This document shows positions 34,591-44,729 of a stretch of 64,000 nt of DNA, piece by piece (within the stretch, counting starts at the first letter, position 1; each line of letters starts with the position of its first letter). Made by a program: the position numbers and the translations under genes. The stretch is from NCBI RefSeq assembly GCF_000760695.4, contig NZ_JHEG04000001.1, positions 7,402,478 to 7,466,477 on the forward strand, in the 5' to 3' direction. This DNA is from Tolypothrix bouteillei VB521301 (GTDB lineage: Bacteria; Cyanobacteriota; Cyanobacteriia; Cyanobacteriales; Nostocaceae). The notes below the pieces were generated by a model. The model was given only the letters and a program-made list of their open reading frames with translations, was not told the DNA's origin and ran no database searches.

Positions 34591-35184
34591 TCAATCCCCA
34601 ATCGCTTGTTGATTTTTCAAAAAGTTCAAAAACCTGCGACAGTTCGCTCTCACAACTTTCCACTGGCTCGCAGTATGTAAAAGGATAAATGCTAAAAATG
34701 TGTAAGCAACCCAAAAATGCGAACTTCTTCCTAAACTGACAAGTTCGGAATTTTGTGGGAACAAGTCTGGTAACACGAAACCAAAAAATTTGACATTATT
34801 ATTTTTGTATGAGTTAGAAAGAAAAAAACCAGTTACGGGAACCGCCCACATAAAAATATAAAGGCTGGTGTGGAGGGAGACTGTTTTCAACCATTGTTTG
34901 CTGAACTTTGGGGGGCGCTTTGTGTACTTGTTCCACCAAACCCGCAGCAGAATAAATATTCGTAAAGTCAACAATGCCATCGTTAGAACTGCAATAGATT
35001 TATGAAAATCGTAGAGAGAATTTCGGAACAACAGTTCTCTCGGTAATCTTGCCATAAACGAACCAGTGACAAATAGCACTAAATAGCTACTTGCCATGAC
35101 CCAATGCAAAGACATCAGTTGTTTAAACGCAGAGTTGACTCTAGATGGAGCTATATTTTTTTTGGCTGGCTGTAGCGTGCTCAT
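34591..35184 (-). CDS. Cytochrome b561-like membrane protein
   Basis: 197 residues with four or five membrane helices. Histidines suited to haem ligation occur in or near helices: LHWVMASSYLVLF, LYDFHKSIAVLT, LHTSLYIFMW and SSHFWVAYTFLAFILLHT. This matches the bacterial cytochrome b561 / Ni-Fe-hydrogenase b-type family, in which two haems b move electrons across the membrane. The gene stands between the permease operon and the AI-2E permease. The partner redox enzyme is not apparent. Confidence 0.8.
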   Translation of the reverse strand: MSTLQPAKKNIAPSRVNSAFKQLMSLHWVMASSYLVLFVTGSFMARLPRELLFRNSLYDFHKSIAVLTMALLTLRIFILLRVWWNKYTKRPPKFSKQWLKTVSLHTSLYIFMWAVPVTGFFLSNSYKNNNVKFFGFVLPDLFPQNSELVSLGRSSHFWVAYTFLAFILLHTASQWKVVRANCRRFLNFLKNQQAIGD

Positions 35185-35298
35185 AAATTCGGAGATTATT
35201 GCTTGTATGCAGTTGTGCGTTACATTTCTTAGTATGTTCGCGCTGCATGAACGAGCTATGAAACTTTTATGAACACTTTTTTAGAATTCCTTTACAAA

Positions 35299-36423
35299 TT
35301 ATTGGTTGATTGTTCGATCTTCTCCATCGACTGGGTTTTCTTCAGGTGCTTCCTCTTCTGGCTTCCCAGAAACCATAACAAATTCAGTTTCTCTAATGGA
35401 ATCTTTGCCCCATCGATCCAAAACGTCTTTAATCAGGACTTCTTGCACCCATATTTTAGCAACAACAGTTAGGGGGAGTGCCAAAAACAAGCCCAGAAAG
35501 CCAAAAAATGTGACGAAAAACAACTGGGATATTAAAGTGATCGCTGGTAGTAGCGACACTTGATGCGCCATGACAACAGGCGTGATAAAGTTACTTTCTA
35601 CTTGCTGAATGATAAAATAAAGGATGAAAACGGCAAGGACTTTCCACGGAGCATCTAGCAGAGCGATCGCCATTGCTGGCACAACACTTAGAGTTGGACC
35701 GAGATTGGGGATTAAATTTAAAAATCCTGCTAAAATACCCAACGCAAGAGCCGATCGCACGCGAAATATTGATAAGCCAATCACACTCATCAGCCCTACG
35801 ACACTCATGGCAATGAAAGCACCCGTAACCCATCCCTCTAGAGAGACTTCACATTGATCTAAAATTCCATCAACGCGCCGTCGATAAAAAGAAGGAAACA
35901 CCCTGACAAAAACTTTGCGGTAAGCCAAAGGATCGGATAAAAACATCCCTGTTAAAACTAAAACCAGCAAAATCTTCAGTACAACTTCCAAAGAACCTGA
36001 GACAAAAGCGAAGGAACTTCCTACCACACGGTTAATTATGGGCTGTGCTTCTTTAATTAAGGTATTAATGTCAGGTATATACTGAGTCAGTTGTTGGGGA
36101 AGGCGATCTCTCAATTGATCCAACCAGGTATTAAAAAGCTCCAATCCTCTGGGAACTTGTTTTGTCAGTTCTTGAAATTGGTCGGCAAATGGTGGCACAA
36201 TCAGCCAGAAAAAGCTGATGACTAGAGCGATAAAGACACCAACAGAAAGCAGTACAGAGATTCCGCGTTTGAGCCCTAACTGTTGGAATCGTCGAGCCAA
36301 ACGATTTAAGGTAGTTGCCAATACAACTGCAGCAAATATCAGTAACAGAGCTTCCCGAATTTGCCATAAAATATACAAAGCAAGAACGATGGCAAGTAAG
36401 CCAATCCACTGACCTAAATTCAC
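35299..36423 (-). CDS. AI-2E family (PerM/YdiK-like) membrane protein
   Basis: About 374 residues with a GTG start at 36423, preceded by GGAG six bases upstream. An upstream ATG at 36528 would add 35 residues that do not fit the family. Typical layout: two N-terminal helices (LGQWIGLLAIVLALYILW), a periplasmic helical section (FADQFQELTKQVPRGLELF), then a block of C-terminal helices with FLNLIPNLGPTLSVVPA and VESNFITPVVMAHQVSLLPA. The family was named for autoinducer-2 export, but members include Na+/H+ antiporters and others; no substrate can be given. The C-terminus is acidic. Confidence 0.88.
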   Translation of the reverse strand: MNLGQWIGLLAIVLALYILWQIREALLLIFAAVVLATTLNRLARRFQQLGLKRGISVLLSVGVFIALVISFFWLIVPPFADQFQELTKQVPRGLELFNTWLDQLRDRLPQQLTQYIPDINTLIKEAQPIINRVVGSSFAFVSGSLEVVLKILLVLVLTGMFLSDPLAYRKVFVRVFPSFYRRRVDGILDQCEVSLEGWVTGAFIAMSVVGLMSVIGLSIFRVRSALALGILAGFLNLIPNLGPTLSVVPAMAIALLDAPWKVLAVFILYFIIQQVESNFITPVVMAHQVSLLPAITLISQLFFVTFFGFLGLFLALPLTVVAKIWVQEVLIKDVLDRWGKDSIRETEFVMVSGKPEEEAPEENPVDGEDRTINQ

Positions 36424-36552
36424 GCCTGACTCCTGGCTCCTCACGAGCTGCGGTACCTTGAAGCAGTTAGTTTTCCAATTATCAGCTTTTTGCTGACAGC
36501 TTGCAAACAAGCTAGCTGATTCTAGCAAGTTCTGTGCTTTCAGGTTGATAAG

Positions 36553-36741
36553 CTAATTTTGTTTTTGCTTCCAGAGTAAAAGACCCGCCATGATGACCGA
36601 TGGCAAGAAAACGATAATCAAAGCATTGGTCACTGTTGCTGGAATGAGCGGACTTCCAGGAGCGTACTTAATCAAAACAGAGAGCAAGGCAGAGAAGAAG
36701 AATACCTTAAACACAAATCCAAGCTGATTTTGCATAATCAT
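36553..36741 (-). CDS. Small two-helix membrane protein, conserved-type hypothetical
   Basis: 62 residues: MIMQNQLGFVFKVFFFSALL, SVLIKYAPGSPLIPATVTNA, LIIVFLPSVIMAGLLLWKQK. Two membrane helices flank a short loop with PGSPL. The balanced composition and hydrophobic pattern argue for a genuine gene of a type common in cyanobacteria. Function unknown. It lies back to back with ftsH. Confidence 0.6.
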   Translation of the reverse strand: MIMQNQLGFVFKVFFFSALLSVLIKYAPGSPLIPATVTNALIIVFLPSVIMAGLLLWKQKQN

Positions 36742-36848
36742 GGCACAAGTACGGCAATTTGTATTGATTTTGTCGTGAAGATACTAAATAGGAGCCGAGC
36801 ACCCTGTCTTTACAATAATGGTTAATGGTTAGTAGGAACAATATAAGA

Positions 36849-38786
36849 ATGCCAGTAGAAACTAATAAAAAACGTCAAATCAAACCACCAAGGATACGTC
36901 AATTTGGTGGTAGCTTGTTGATTCTTTTGACTCTTCTTTTATTACTTAACTTTATTGTTCCCAACTTTTTTGGTCCTAGGTTACCACAGGTACCCTACAG
37001 CGACTTTATCACCCAGGTACAAGCAGGTAAGGTCGATCGCGCAATTGTGGGTAATGAGAGCATTGAGTATGTACTTAAAACTCAAGACTCGGATGGGAAA
37101 CCAGTTCAACAGGTACTTGGTACAACACCAATTGCGATCGACTTGGACTTACCAAAAATTCTTCGTGACAATCATGTAGAGTTTGCTGCACCACCACCCA
37201 ACCAAAATGGTTGGATTGGAACTCTCCTCAGTTGGGTTGCGCCACCGTTAATTTTCTTTGGGATTTGGGGCTTTCTACTCAATCGTCAGGGAGGTGGTCC
37301 CGCAGCGCTTACAGTAGGTAAAAGCAAAGCTCGGATTTATTCGGAAGGCAGCACTGGTGTAAAATTTATTGATGTTGCTGGTGTTGATGAAGCTAAAGCT
37401 GAATTAGAAGAAATTGTTGATTTTCTCAAAAATGCCGATAAATACACTCGATTGGGAGCCAAAATTCCCAAAGGTGTTTTGCTTGTAGGACCTCCAGGAA
37501 CGGGTAAAACACTCCTAGCAAAAGCCATTGCTGGTGAAGCTGCTGTACCTTTCTTTAGCATTTCTGGCTCTGAGTTTATCGAACTCTTTGTTGGTGTGGG
37601 TGCTGCACGAGTGCGCGATCTCTTTGAGCAAGCCAAGCAACAAGCTCCGTGTATTGTCTTTATTGATGAATTAGATGCACTGGGTAAGTCTCGCGGCGGT
37701 GCTAGTCCTTTCAGTGGTGGTAACGATGAGCGGGAACAAACCCTCAACCAGCTACTTACTGAAATGGATGGTTTTGATGCCAACACGGGTGTTATTATCA
37801 TTGCTGCCACCAACCGTCCTGAAGTTCTCGATGCAGCATTGCGCCGTCCGGGTCGTTTTGACCGTCAGGTTGTTGTCGATCGCCCTGACAAAATTGGTCG
37901 AGAAGCGATTCTTAAAGTTCATGCCAGAAATGTCAAGTTGTCTGAAGATGTGGATTTGGGGAACATCGCTATTAAAACACCAGGATTTGCTGGTGCAGAT
38001 TTAGCGAATCTTGTCAATGAGGCTGCGCTCCTGGCTGCACGCCAAAATCGACAGGCGGTGATAATGGCTGACTTTAATGAAGCGATTGAGCGTGTTGTCG
38101 CTGGTTTGGAAAAACGCTCTCGCGTGTTGAATGAAACAGAGAAGAAAACAGTTGCGTATCATGAAGTGGGTCATGCCATTATCGGTGCTTTAATGCCCGG
38201 TTCTGGTAAAGTTGAGAAAATCTCTGTTGTGCCTCGCGGTGTAGGAGCGTTGGGTTATACAATCCAGATGCCGGAAGAAGATCGCTTCTTGATGATAGAA
38301 GATGAAATTCGAGGTCGCATTGCAACCCTGTTGGGTGGACGCTCTGCTGAAGAAACTGTTTTTGGTAAGGTGTCAACTGGTGCAAGTGATGACATTCAAA
38401 AGGCGACTGACTTGGCTGAACGTTATGTCACTTTGTATGGGATGAGCGATCGTTTGGGTCCTGTGGCGTTTGAGAAGATTCAACAACAGTTTCTGGAAGG
38501 TTACGGTAACCCGCGTCGTTCCATTAGCCCAAAAGTCGCGGAAGAAATTGACCGTGAGGTGAAGCAAATTGTGGATAATGCCCACCATATTGCTTTGACT
38601 ATTCTGCATGAAAATCGGGAGCTATTGGAGCAAACAGCACAGGAATTATTGCAAAAAGAAATTCTCGAAGGTAGCACATTGCGGGAACGTCTTGCTCTGG
38701 CAAAAGTACCTGCTGAGTTAGGTGAATGGTTGCGGAGTGGGAAAATATCTGAGGATAAGCCTTTGATGCAAACGCTGTTGGTTTAG
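36849..38786 (+). CDS. ftsH: ATP-dependent zinc metalloprotease FtsH
   Basis: 645 residues from ATG 36849; an in-frame ATG at 36825 is less likely. Two membrane helices (about 22-40 and 122-145) enclose a lumen- or periplasm-facing domain. The AAA+ module follows with Walker A GPPGTGKT (214-221), Walker B IDELDAL (272-278) and the second region of homology around RRPGRFDRQ. The zinc site is HEVGH (438-442). A membrane-bound hexameric protease; in cyanobacteria FtsH enzymes degrade photodamaged photosystem II D1 and regulators. The C-terminus ([20 protein letters not shown]) is duplicated as an orphan 4.2 kb downstream. A terminator follows. Confidence 0.96.
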   Translation: MPVETNKKRQIKPPRIRQFGGSLLILLTLLLLLNFIVPNFFGPRLPQVPYSDFITQVQAGKVDRAIVGNESIEYVLKTQDSDGKPVQQVLGTTPIAIDLDLPKILRDNHVEFAAPPPNQNGWIGTLLSWVAPPLIFFGIWGFLLNRQGGGPAALTVGKSKARIYSEGSTGVKFIDVAGVDEAKAELEEIVDFLKNADKYTRLGAKIPKGVLLVGPPGTGKTLLAKAIAGEAAVPFFSISGSEFIELFVGVGAARVRDLFEQAKQQAPCIVFIDELDALGKSRGGASPFSGGNDEREQTLNQLLTEMDGFDANTGVIIIAATNRPEVLDAALRRPGRFDRQVVVDRPDKIGREAILKVHARNVKLSEDVDLGNIAIKTPGFAGADLANLVNEAALLAARQNRQAVIMADFNEAIERVVAGLEKRSRVLNETEKKTVAYHEVGHAIIGALMPGSGKVEKISVVPRGVGALGYTIQMPEEDRFLMIEDEIRGRIATLLGGRSAEETVFGKVSTGASDDIQKATDLAERYVTLYGMSDRLGPVAFEKIQQQFLEGYGNPRRSISPKVAEEIDREVKQIVDNAHHIALTILHENRELLEQTAQELLQKEILEGSTLRERLALAKVPAELGEWLRSGKISEDKPLMQTLLV

Positions 38787-38813
38787 GTTTTTTAAGCGCA
38801 CCCCCGACGCAGA
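38701..38813. repeat. 113-bp direct repeat, copy 1 (3' end of ftsH)
   Basis: The last 86 bases of ftsH plus 27 bases after its stop recur at 42946-43058 with no gaps and only about ten differences. Weaker similarity continues for roughly 60 bases in both copies. Confidence 0.9.
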
Positions 38814-38816
38814 CGG

Positions 38817-38850
38817 ACGCAGATAGTTTTCTGTTTCATCTGCGTTTTTT
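38817..38850 (+). terminator. Terminator of ftsH
   Basis: ACGCAGAT (38817-38824) pairs with ATCTGCGT (38838-38845), followed by five T. A second hairpin, AAAGCGAT...ATCGCTTTTT (about 38874-38905), lies behind it. The remainder of 38851-39240 shows no gene; it is AT-rich and leads into the exoprotein gene. Confidence 0.75.
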
Positions 38851-39240
38851 GAAGTTTGTAATTTTGTATTTGAAAGCGATTGCCAAGTCGGATTGCGATC
38901 GCTTTTTATTTTATATGCGGTATTAATCAACGAGGTCTAAGAGCTATGAAGCTTATTTTATCTGCATCTTAGCCCTTTTATCGCCCCTTCAGAATTTTTT
39001 CTCCTTTCTCTTCAATTAGTGGGTTGCTACCTCAATTTGTAACAAGAAGTAGCAGCCCACTTAACTATATTTTCTATAACCAAGAAACGAGGACATAAAA
39101 GCAAGACCGTATCTGTATTCACTTAGACTTTTTACATAAAATTTAACAACAATAAATATTGAAATTATATTATTTAGTGTATTTACTTAAATATCAAAAA
39201 AAGCTATTATTTAGCTCTAATAAATCTTTGATAAAATAAC

Positions 39241-42200
39241 ATGAATAATAGATGCATATCGACCAGATACTTGCACGCGGTATTGGCTGGGTTTCTGGGA
39301 AGTATGGTATTGGCTATATTGAGCCACAAAACCCTTGCTCAAAGTTATATTGTGCCAGATAATACTTTAGGCAATGAATCTTCTCAAATTATATTTAACT
39401 TTAGATATGGTGAATTACCATCTGAAATAATTACTGGAGGTGCGACTCGTGGAATTAATCTATTCCACAGTTTTCAAGAATTTAATGTCAGAGCAGGTAG
39501 AGGAGCATATTTTTACGTTCCTAACCCCAATATTCAAAATATTTTCGCACGGGTAAGTGGTAATAATCCCTCGGAAGTTTTAGGTGTACTTGGTACGAGC
39601 GCAGCATCTGAACCTAATTTATATTTAATAAATCCCAATGGTATTTTTTTTGGTAAAAATGCTCAACTAGATGTCACTGGTTCATTTGTAGCCACTACAG
39701 CCAACGCTATTCAATTCCCTGGTGGTGCTGAATTTTCTCGAAATTCAGCCGTTACACCTCAAAACAAATTACTCAGTGTAAATCCGACAGCCTTCTTATT
39801 TAATCAAATTGCAAATCAACGTACAAACTCAATTGAACATCGTGGTTATTTAGAAGTCCCTGAAAATAAAAATTTAATACTGCTGGGGGGTAATATTGCG
39901 CCTACACAACAATCTACGGGGAATATCTTAACGGACGGTGGAACTCTTTTAGGTGGGCGTGTAGAGATTGGTGGATTAAATGCACCGGGAACTATAGGAC
40001 TCACAGTTGATGGTAATAAATTAGCTTTAAGTTTCCCTCAAGATACTAAGAAGCCAGATATTTCATTGCAAAATGGATCTGTTATATATGGATTTGGAGA
40101 TAGAGATACACGAGATATTGTAGTTAATGCAAATAATTTTAATCTAATTAACTTTAGTGGTTTAATAACCTTGACAAATCCCGAACAACTAAGTTCAGAA
40201 ACTCAAACAGGTAATATTTATATTAATGCCATTGGCAGTGTGAATATAGTTAAAGATAGTACGATTAGAAATTTTGCTTTCACGCTTACAAATGCTCCTA
40301 GTATTAATATTACTGCTCAATCTTTGAATATTCAAGGTAGTAAAATTGATATAGCTAGTAATCCCAGTAATCCAGGAAGTATTAATTTACTAATAAAAGA
40401 TACAATTTCACTATTTGGTAAAGATATTGATGGCAAATCTAGTGTAATCTATAGCTACCTTGGAGATTTGGTACAAAATAACTCAGGATTAATAAATATC
40501 ATCAAAAGCAGTAATATTAACATTCAAGCAACAAATCTTTTCCTGGCAGATGGTGCAAGTATATTAGCAGGTAGTGTCGATCGGGGCAATGTTGGAGGAG
40601 ATATTACTATCAAAGCCTTCAATGCAGTTACTTTACAAGATAAAGCAAGAATAGCAACATTTAACAATATAGACTATCCCACAGGAAATATATCAATTAT
40701 TAGCAATTCCTTAGCTCTCAATAATAATTCTCTTATTTTTACTGAAAATCTGGATACTGGTAATGCAGGAGATATCAACATTGTCAGCCAAAATGTCAAT
40801 ATAGATAAATCTCGCATAATTTCCGGTTCAGAATCGTCTGGTAAAGTTGCTAACGCAGGTAATATTAACATTGATACCGCAAAAATTATTTTAACCAATA
40901 GTGGATTTGTAAGAACCGAGTCTAATAATTTGAATCCCGGAGTAAGCACCAAACGTAGGGGTAATATTAATGTTAAAGCTAGTGAGTTAATAAAAATAGA
41001 TGCTCAAGACCCAATGGCACTTGCGGATCAAGGTACCGGTTTTATCACACGTATCGGGAGTAGTAGGAGTTCTGGAGATATCACATTAAGCACTAAAAAT
41101 TTGATTGTGAGAGATGGTGGTACAATTAATACGGGCTTTAGTAATAATTTAGGTGGTAATACTGGTAATATAAAAATTGATGCTTCTGAATCAATTCAAT
41201 TATATAGCTCTGGTAATTATCTGAGTACTATATCATCCACTCTGATAAACAACGATGACACATCTTTTGTCAGTAAAAATGGTAATCTAAATATTAATAC
41301 TAACCGTTTATATCTCCAAGGAGGGCAGATTTTATCAGCTAATCTTGGTCAGGGAAATGCAGGTAATATCTTAATTTTTACTAATGATAGTGTTTTTATT
41401 AAGAAAGGAGATATTGTCTCTGGTAAGATTGGTATAGGTAATGGAGGAAATATTTCTATTTTCAGTAATGATGCCGTAACTGTGGAAAACGGAAGTATAT
41501 CATCTTCCACTGCGGGACAGGGAAATGCAGGAAATCTTGATATTCAAACAAGAAAACTGAATGTAAGTAACCAGGGTGTAATTAGTTCAGAAGTTATTAA
41601 ATTCCCAGAACTTTTAATGGGTGGAAAAGGTAAGGCTGGAACTATTCGTATTGACGCCGCTGATGCAGTGATTGTTTCCGGATCGGATACCGACACAGGT
41701 AGGGCTGCAACAATAAGTACGGCAACCAGAGTAGGAGCAACTGGTCAGGGTGGAGATATTATTATCAATACAGGTCTTTTTCGTTTAGAAAATGGCGGGC
41801 TTGTCAGAGCAGATACTGAAAACTCCAGCAACGGAGGTAATATGACTATTAATGCTCGCTTATTTGAAGCTTTCACTGGTGGAATAGTTTCTTCATTAAC
41901 TACTGGCAGTGGTAAAGCTGGTAATATCACTATCAATACTGCCAATGATATCACTATTTCTGGGATCAACTCAAAGACGGGCTTTGTTGCGGGTTTACTT
42001 ACAGGCACAACTCCCAACTCTAGCGGTAATGGTGGGGAAATTTTTCTCACTGCAAATAATTTGAATCTCACTGAAGAAGCGCAGATTTCTGCACGCAGTC
42101 AGGGGCTGGGCGATGCAGGTAATATCAACATTAAACTTAGAGAAAATTACATTGCTAATAACGGGACTATCAGTGCTAATGCTAAAGAATCTGGTGGTGG

Positions 42201-42834
42201 TAATATTGATATCACTGCGAGAAGAATAACTTTGCGAAATGACAGCGATATCCGCACTGAGTTGTCCAGTGGTAACGGTAAAGGTGGTAATATTTTCCTC
42301 ACTGCCGATACAATCATTACTTTAGAAGATAGCGACATTCTTGCTTTTGCACCAGAAGGGCAAGGTGGCAATATTGCATTTAACACTCGTGCTGTGTTTA
42401 ATGATTCTCTCTATAAACCTATACAACTAGCATCTGATAGAAATAGCTTGCAATCCCTCAATAATAATGGACGCTCTGATATTAACGCCAGTGGTGCAAT
42501 TGCAGGAAATATTATTGGTGTGCCTGATATTAGCTTTATCCAAAATGGTCTCACAGAATTACAAACCAATCCCATTGATACTAACACCTTAATTGCTAAC
42601 AGTTGCATTGCTCGCAGTTCCAAACAAGAAGGCAGTTTTACTATTACGGGGACTGGTGGTTTACCAAATCGTCCTGGTGAAGCTATGGCTTCTAATTATC
42701 CCACAGGCGATGTGCAGAGTGTCACGAATAGCAGTGCAGTTAATTCGTGGAAAAAAGGCGACCCAATTATAGAACCACAAGGGGTGTATCGATTAACTAA
42801 TGGGAATTTGGTGATGAGTCGCGAATGTCGTTGA
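39241..42834 (+). CDS. Filamentous haemagglutinin-type exoprotein (TpsA-like)
   Basis: 1197 residues. Signal peptide (about 12-33, ending TLAQS), then the N-terminal TPS secretion/haemagglutination domain: IVPDNTLGNESS, GGATRGINLFHSFQEFNV, GAYFYVPNP, NIFARVSG, NLYLINPNGIFFGKNAQLDV. The body is a long beta helix of about 20-residue rungs rich in GNAGNI/GNGGNI, DITI and NTG. The C-terminus has a block shared with two other genes here: NSCIARSS, FTITGTGGLPNRPGEA, GDPIIEPQGVYRL and a terminal SREC. Exported through a TpsB porin (not in the window) and probably displayed on or released from the cell. It lies between ftsH and an orphan ftsH tail. Confidence 0.93.
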   Translation: MNNRCISTRYLHAVLAGFLGSMVLAILSHKTLAQSYIVPDNTLGNESSQIIFNFRYGELPSEIITGGATRGINLFHSFQEFNVRAGRGAYFYVPNPNIQNIFARVSGNNPSEVLGVLGTSAASEPNLYLINPNGIFFGKNAQLDVTGSFVATTANAIQFPGGAEFSRNSAVTPQNKLLSVNPTAFLFNQIANQRTNSIEHRGYLEVPENKNLILLGGNIAPTQQSTGNILTDGGTLLGGRVEIGGLNAPGTIGLTVDGNKLALSFPQDTKKPDISLQNGSVIYGFGDRDTRDIVVNANNFNLINFSGLITLTNPEQLSSETQTGNIYINAIGSVNIVKDSTIRNFAFTLTNAPSINITAQSLNIQGSKIDIASNPSNPGSINLLIKDTISLFGKDIDGKSSVIYSYLGDLVQNNSGLINIIKSSNINIQATNLFLADGASILAGSVDRGNVGGDITIKAFNAVTLQDKARIATFNNIDYPTGNISIISNSLALNNNSLIFTENLDTGNAGDINIVSQNVNIDKSRIISGSESSGKVANAGNINIDTAKIILTNSGFVRTESNNLNPGVSTKRRGNINVKASELIKIDAQDPMALADQGTGFITRIGSSRSSGDITLSTKNLIVRDGGTINTGFSNNLGGNTGNIKIDASESIQLYSSGNYLSTISSTLINNDDTSFVSKNGNLNINTNRLYLQGGQILSANLGQGNAGNILIFTNDSVFIKKGDIVSGKIGIGNGGNISIFSNDAVTVENGSISSSTAGQGNAGNLDIQTRKLNVSNQGVISSEVIKFPELLMGGKGKAGTIRIDAADAVIVSGSDTDTGRAATISTATRVGATGQGGDIIINTGLFRLENGGLVRADTENSSNGGNMTINARLFEAFTGGIVSSLTTGSGKAGNITINTANDITISGINSKTGFVAGLLTGTTPNSSGNGGEIFLTANNLNLTEEAQISARSQGLGDAGNINIKLRENYIANNGTISANAKESGGGNIDITARRITLRNDSDIRTELSSGNGKGGNIFLTADTIITLEDSDILAFAPEGQGGNIAFNTRAVFNDSLYKPIQLASDRNSLQSLNNNGRSDINASGAIAGNIIGVPDISFIQNGLTELQTNPIDTNTLIANSCIARSSKQEGSFTITGTGGLPNRPGEAMASNYPTGDVQSVTNSSAVNSWKKGDPIIEPQGVYRLTNGNLVMSRECR

Positions 42835-42945
42835 TGTGAAAGCTGGCATATAAATAATTGAGAATAGGTGGCAAGAACCTAAAAAACTAAGTGGACATAA
42901 ATTCCTATTATCAAGCGTTTAGCAATCCTTTTAAGGATGTAATCC

Positions 42946-43031
42946 CAAAAGCACCTGCTGAGTTGGGTGAATGGTTGCGGAGTGGGAGGATATCTGAGGA
43001 TAAGCCTTTGATGCAAACTCTGTTGGTTTAA
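42946..43031 (+). pseudogene. Orphan 3' end of a second ftsH copy
   Basis: The frame reads [20 protein letters not shown] and LMQTLLV then TAA (43029-43031), identical to the FtsH C-terminus except for conservative changes. Nothing of the gene precedes it. Together with its 3' flank it is the second copy of the 113-bp repeat (42946-43058). Confidence 0.88.
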
Positions 43032-43058
43032 GTGTTTGAATCGCACCCCCAACGCAGA
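42946..43058. repeat. 113-bp direct repeat, copy 2
   Basis: Matches 38701-38813, including GCACCCCC-ACGCAGA after the stop codon. The two copies enclose the exoprotein gene (4245 bp from start to start). Confidence 0.9.
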
Positions 43059-43107
43059 TCTATACTATTTTATCGGCGTTTTCCAAAGGTTGTCATTTGA
43101 TGCTTAA

Positions 43108-43139
43108 TAGCGATCGCTCATTGACAAAGGCGATCGCTA
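43108..43139. terminator. Hairpin formed by two HIP1 sites
   Basis: TAGCGATCGC (43108-43117) and GCGATCGCTA (43130-43139) are exact complements separated by 12 bases. Located between the convergent exoprotein/ftsH-tail and ParB-like genes, it could end transcription from either side, although the T run is short. Confidence 0.45.
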
Positions 43140-43168
43140 TTCATTTTAATCAACTCGCTTTCCAAACA

Positions 43169-44296
43169 TTACACTGTCATATAACGTTTTTCTATAAGGG
43201 AAAGATACTCCAATTCAACTGGAGTAAACACAACCGGGCGCTCTAATAGGAGAAGTATTTCGCGTTCAAATGGATCTAAGTTACACTTTCTCAGCTTTTG
43301 CAAGCGCTTGTACACTTGTACTAGCTGGGGTTCTGTCTCCATAGGTACAATCTCAACCTGCTGGTGCTTTAAAGTGTACCTGTACATAATCATAATATCT
43401 ACGTCTCGCACCCAAATATCAACTGTGCGATCGCTAACAGCACAAATCTTTCCCAATCGATTGTGGATTTGAGTGCGATGGGGAGCAACAATCTTAACTA
43501 ACGCACCCTCTACTAACTGAAGATGATGGGCTATGTGGAGGTCATAATTGTGTTTGAAATGAATTCCAGAGCGAACATCGTTCTCTAATTCTTCAATGAC
43601 ACCAGTTGAATGAGATAACTGTGTGATTTTCAGAGACTGCTCGGCAAACAGAGGACCATTGTTCATAACTGTTCTACAGTGAGTATCTGTGTGAGTAGAG
43701 TCTGTTTTACCAATGTTAGCGGTATTAACAGTGTATGTTTGCTTTCCTCGCTGTACTTTTCTTTCTTTGTTAAGTTTTGTATCTGTGTGATTCACACAGA
43801 TAGATTTTCGGAGGTGACTGACCATTTGATTGCCCACAAAACACCTTCGAGCGATCTCCCGATCGCTCCATTGACTCCACTCAGGATCGTTCAGCAGTGT
43901 GAGAATTGCCCGTCTCTTGTCTTCTCTGGAACGAGGGAGAGCAGGTTTATGGTCGGCATTGGCTCCGACTGAGTACAAAACTGCGTCACGCCTTGAGCCT
44001 TGGTAAATCGTGCAAGCGATCGCGTCAGAATCCAGATTGTGATGGGCATGCCACCGATGGAAACCATCGGCTAACCAATAGAATTCGCCGTCATAGAAAA
44101 CGACGATCGGCTCTAATTGTTGTCTGTCTTCTATTTGTTCTTCTAGCAGTTTGACATGTTGCCAGTTGATAGCTGCTCTTGGCTGAGTTCCACCATCGCG
44201 TCGAATTTCATCAAGTGCTAAATACTGAGGCAAGATTTCTTGATTTTCACCAGTTGTCAATAGCAAGTTGATTGAGGTGTCCAATACTCTGTTCAT
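43169..44296 (-). CDS. ParB N-terminal-domain protein
   Basis: 375 residues. The N-terminal third has a ParB/sulfiredoxin-like fold: YLALDEIRRDGGTQPR, LLEEQIEDRQQLEPIVVFYD and FYWLADGFHRWHAHHN, where the last motif corresponds to the ParB GERRxxA box in the form DGFHR. A helix-turn-helix follows (SDREIARRCFVGNQMVSHLR). The C-terminal half is unassigned and includes an SH3-like segment (GALVKIVAPHRTQIHNRLGKI). No ParA partner is present, so this is not an ordinary segregation operon; related proteins in cyanobacteria occur on plasmids and mobile regions and may be DNA-binding regulators. Upstream of its start are promoter-like AT-rich sequences and two hairpins. Confidence 0.8.
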   Translation of the reverse strand: MNRVLDTSINLLLTTGENQEILPQYLALDEIRRDGGTQPRAAINWQHVKLLEEQIEDRQQLEPIVVFYDGEFYWLADGFHRWHAHHNLDSDAIACTIYQGSRRDAVLYSVGANADHKPALPRSREDKRRAILTLLNDPEWSQWSDREIARRCFVGNQMVSHLRKSICVNHTDTKLNKERKVQRGKQTYTVNTANIGKTDSTHTDTHCRTVMNNGPLFAEQSLKITQLSHSTGVIEELENDVRSGIHFKHNYDLHIAHHLQLVEGALVKIVAPHRTQIHNRLGKICAVSDRTVDIWVRDVDIMIMYRYTLKHQQVEIVPMETEPQLVQVYKRLQKLRKCNLDPFEREILLLLERPVVFTPVELEYLSLIEKRYMTV

Positions 44297-44729
44297 GAGT
44301 TCACCTCAAAGCGATCGTGTCTTCGTGCGAGTCTGGCTTGAGCTTTTTTATTAGCTTCAAGCCCCTGGTGGTTTGGCAAAAAGTCAAACTTTGTTTTTGC
44401 TCTATGTGTCATCATGGTTATAAATCGTAAAAAACTACCGCCCCGTCCTTGTTATTGGTCGGGGTTTTTCGTCAGATTCATCAGAATTGACAAGCTCGTT
44501 TTTTTCGCAATGTCACGATGCACTCGCCTTGTTAGGGAGGACAGCGTTATGAGATTATTGATTTAGCTAGCCCGTTAGGAGCCTCACAGGATAAAAAGTG
44601 CAGTGTATGGAATTTTCACTACTGTTGTTCGATCGGCGTATCTATTATAGGAGTGCAAAATAGAAAAGTCAATTGTATAACAGATAATATAAATAGAAAG
44701 TTGATATTATTAAGGAAACAAGACCAAGC
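44297..44729. other. Divergent intergenic region with hairpins
   Basis: Contains TTTGGC-AAAAA-GTCAAA followed by T-rich sequence (about 44371-44400), a terminator-like hairpin at 44440-44468, and ATAATAT-N13-ATATTAT (44684-44710) ahead of the small gene at 44730, a candidate operator. No protein gene is supported. Confidence 0.45.
44440..44468 (+). terminator. Terminator-like hairpin with no obvious gene before it
   Basis: CCCCGTCC pairs with GGTCGGGG (one mismatch) and is followed by TTTTT. On the plus strand nothing recognisable ends here, so it may terminate an unrecognised RNA or attenuate transcription toward 44730. Confidence 0.5.
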
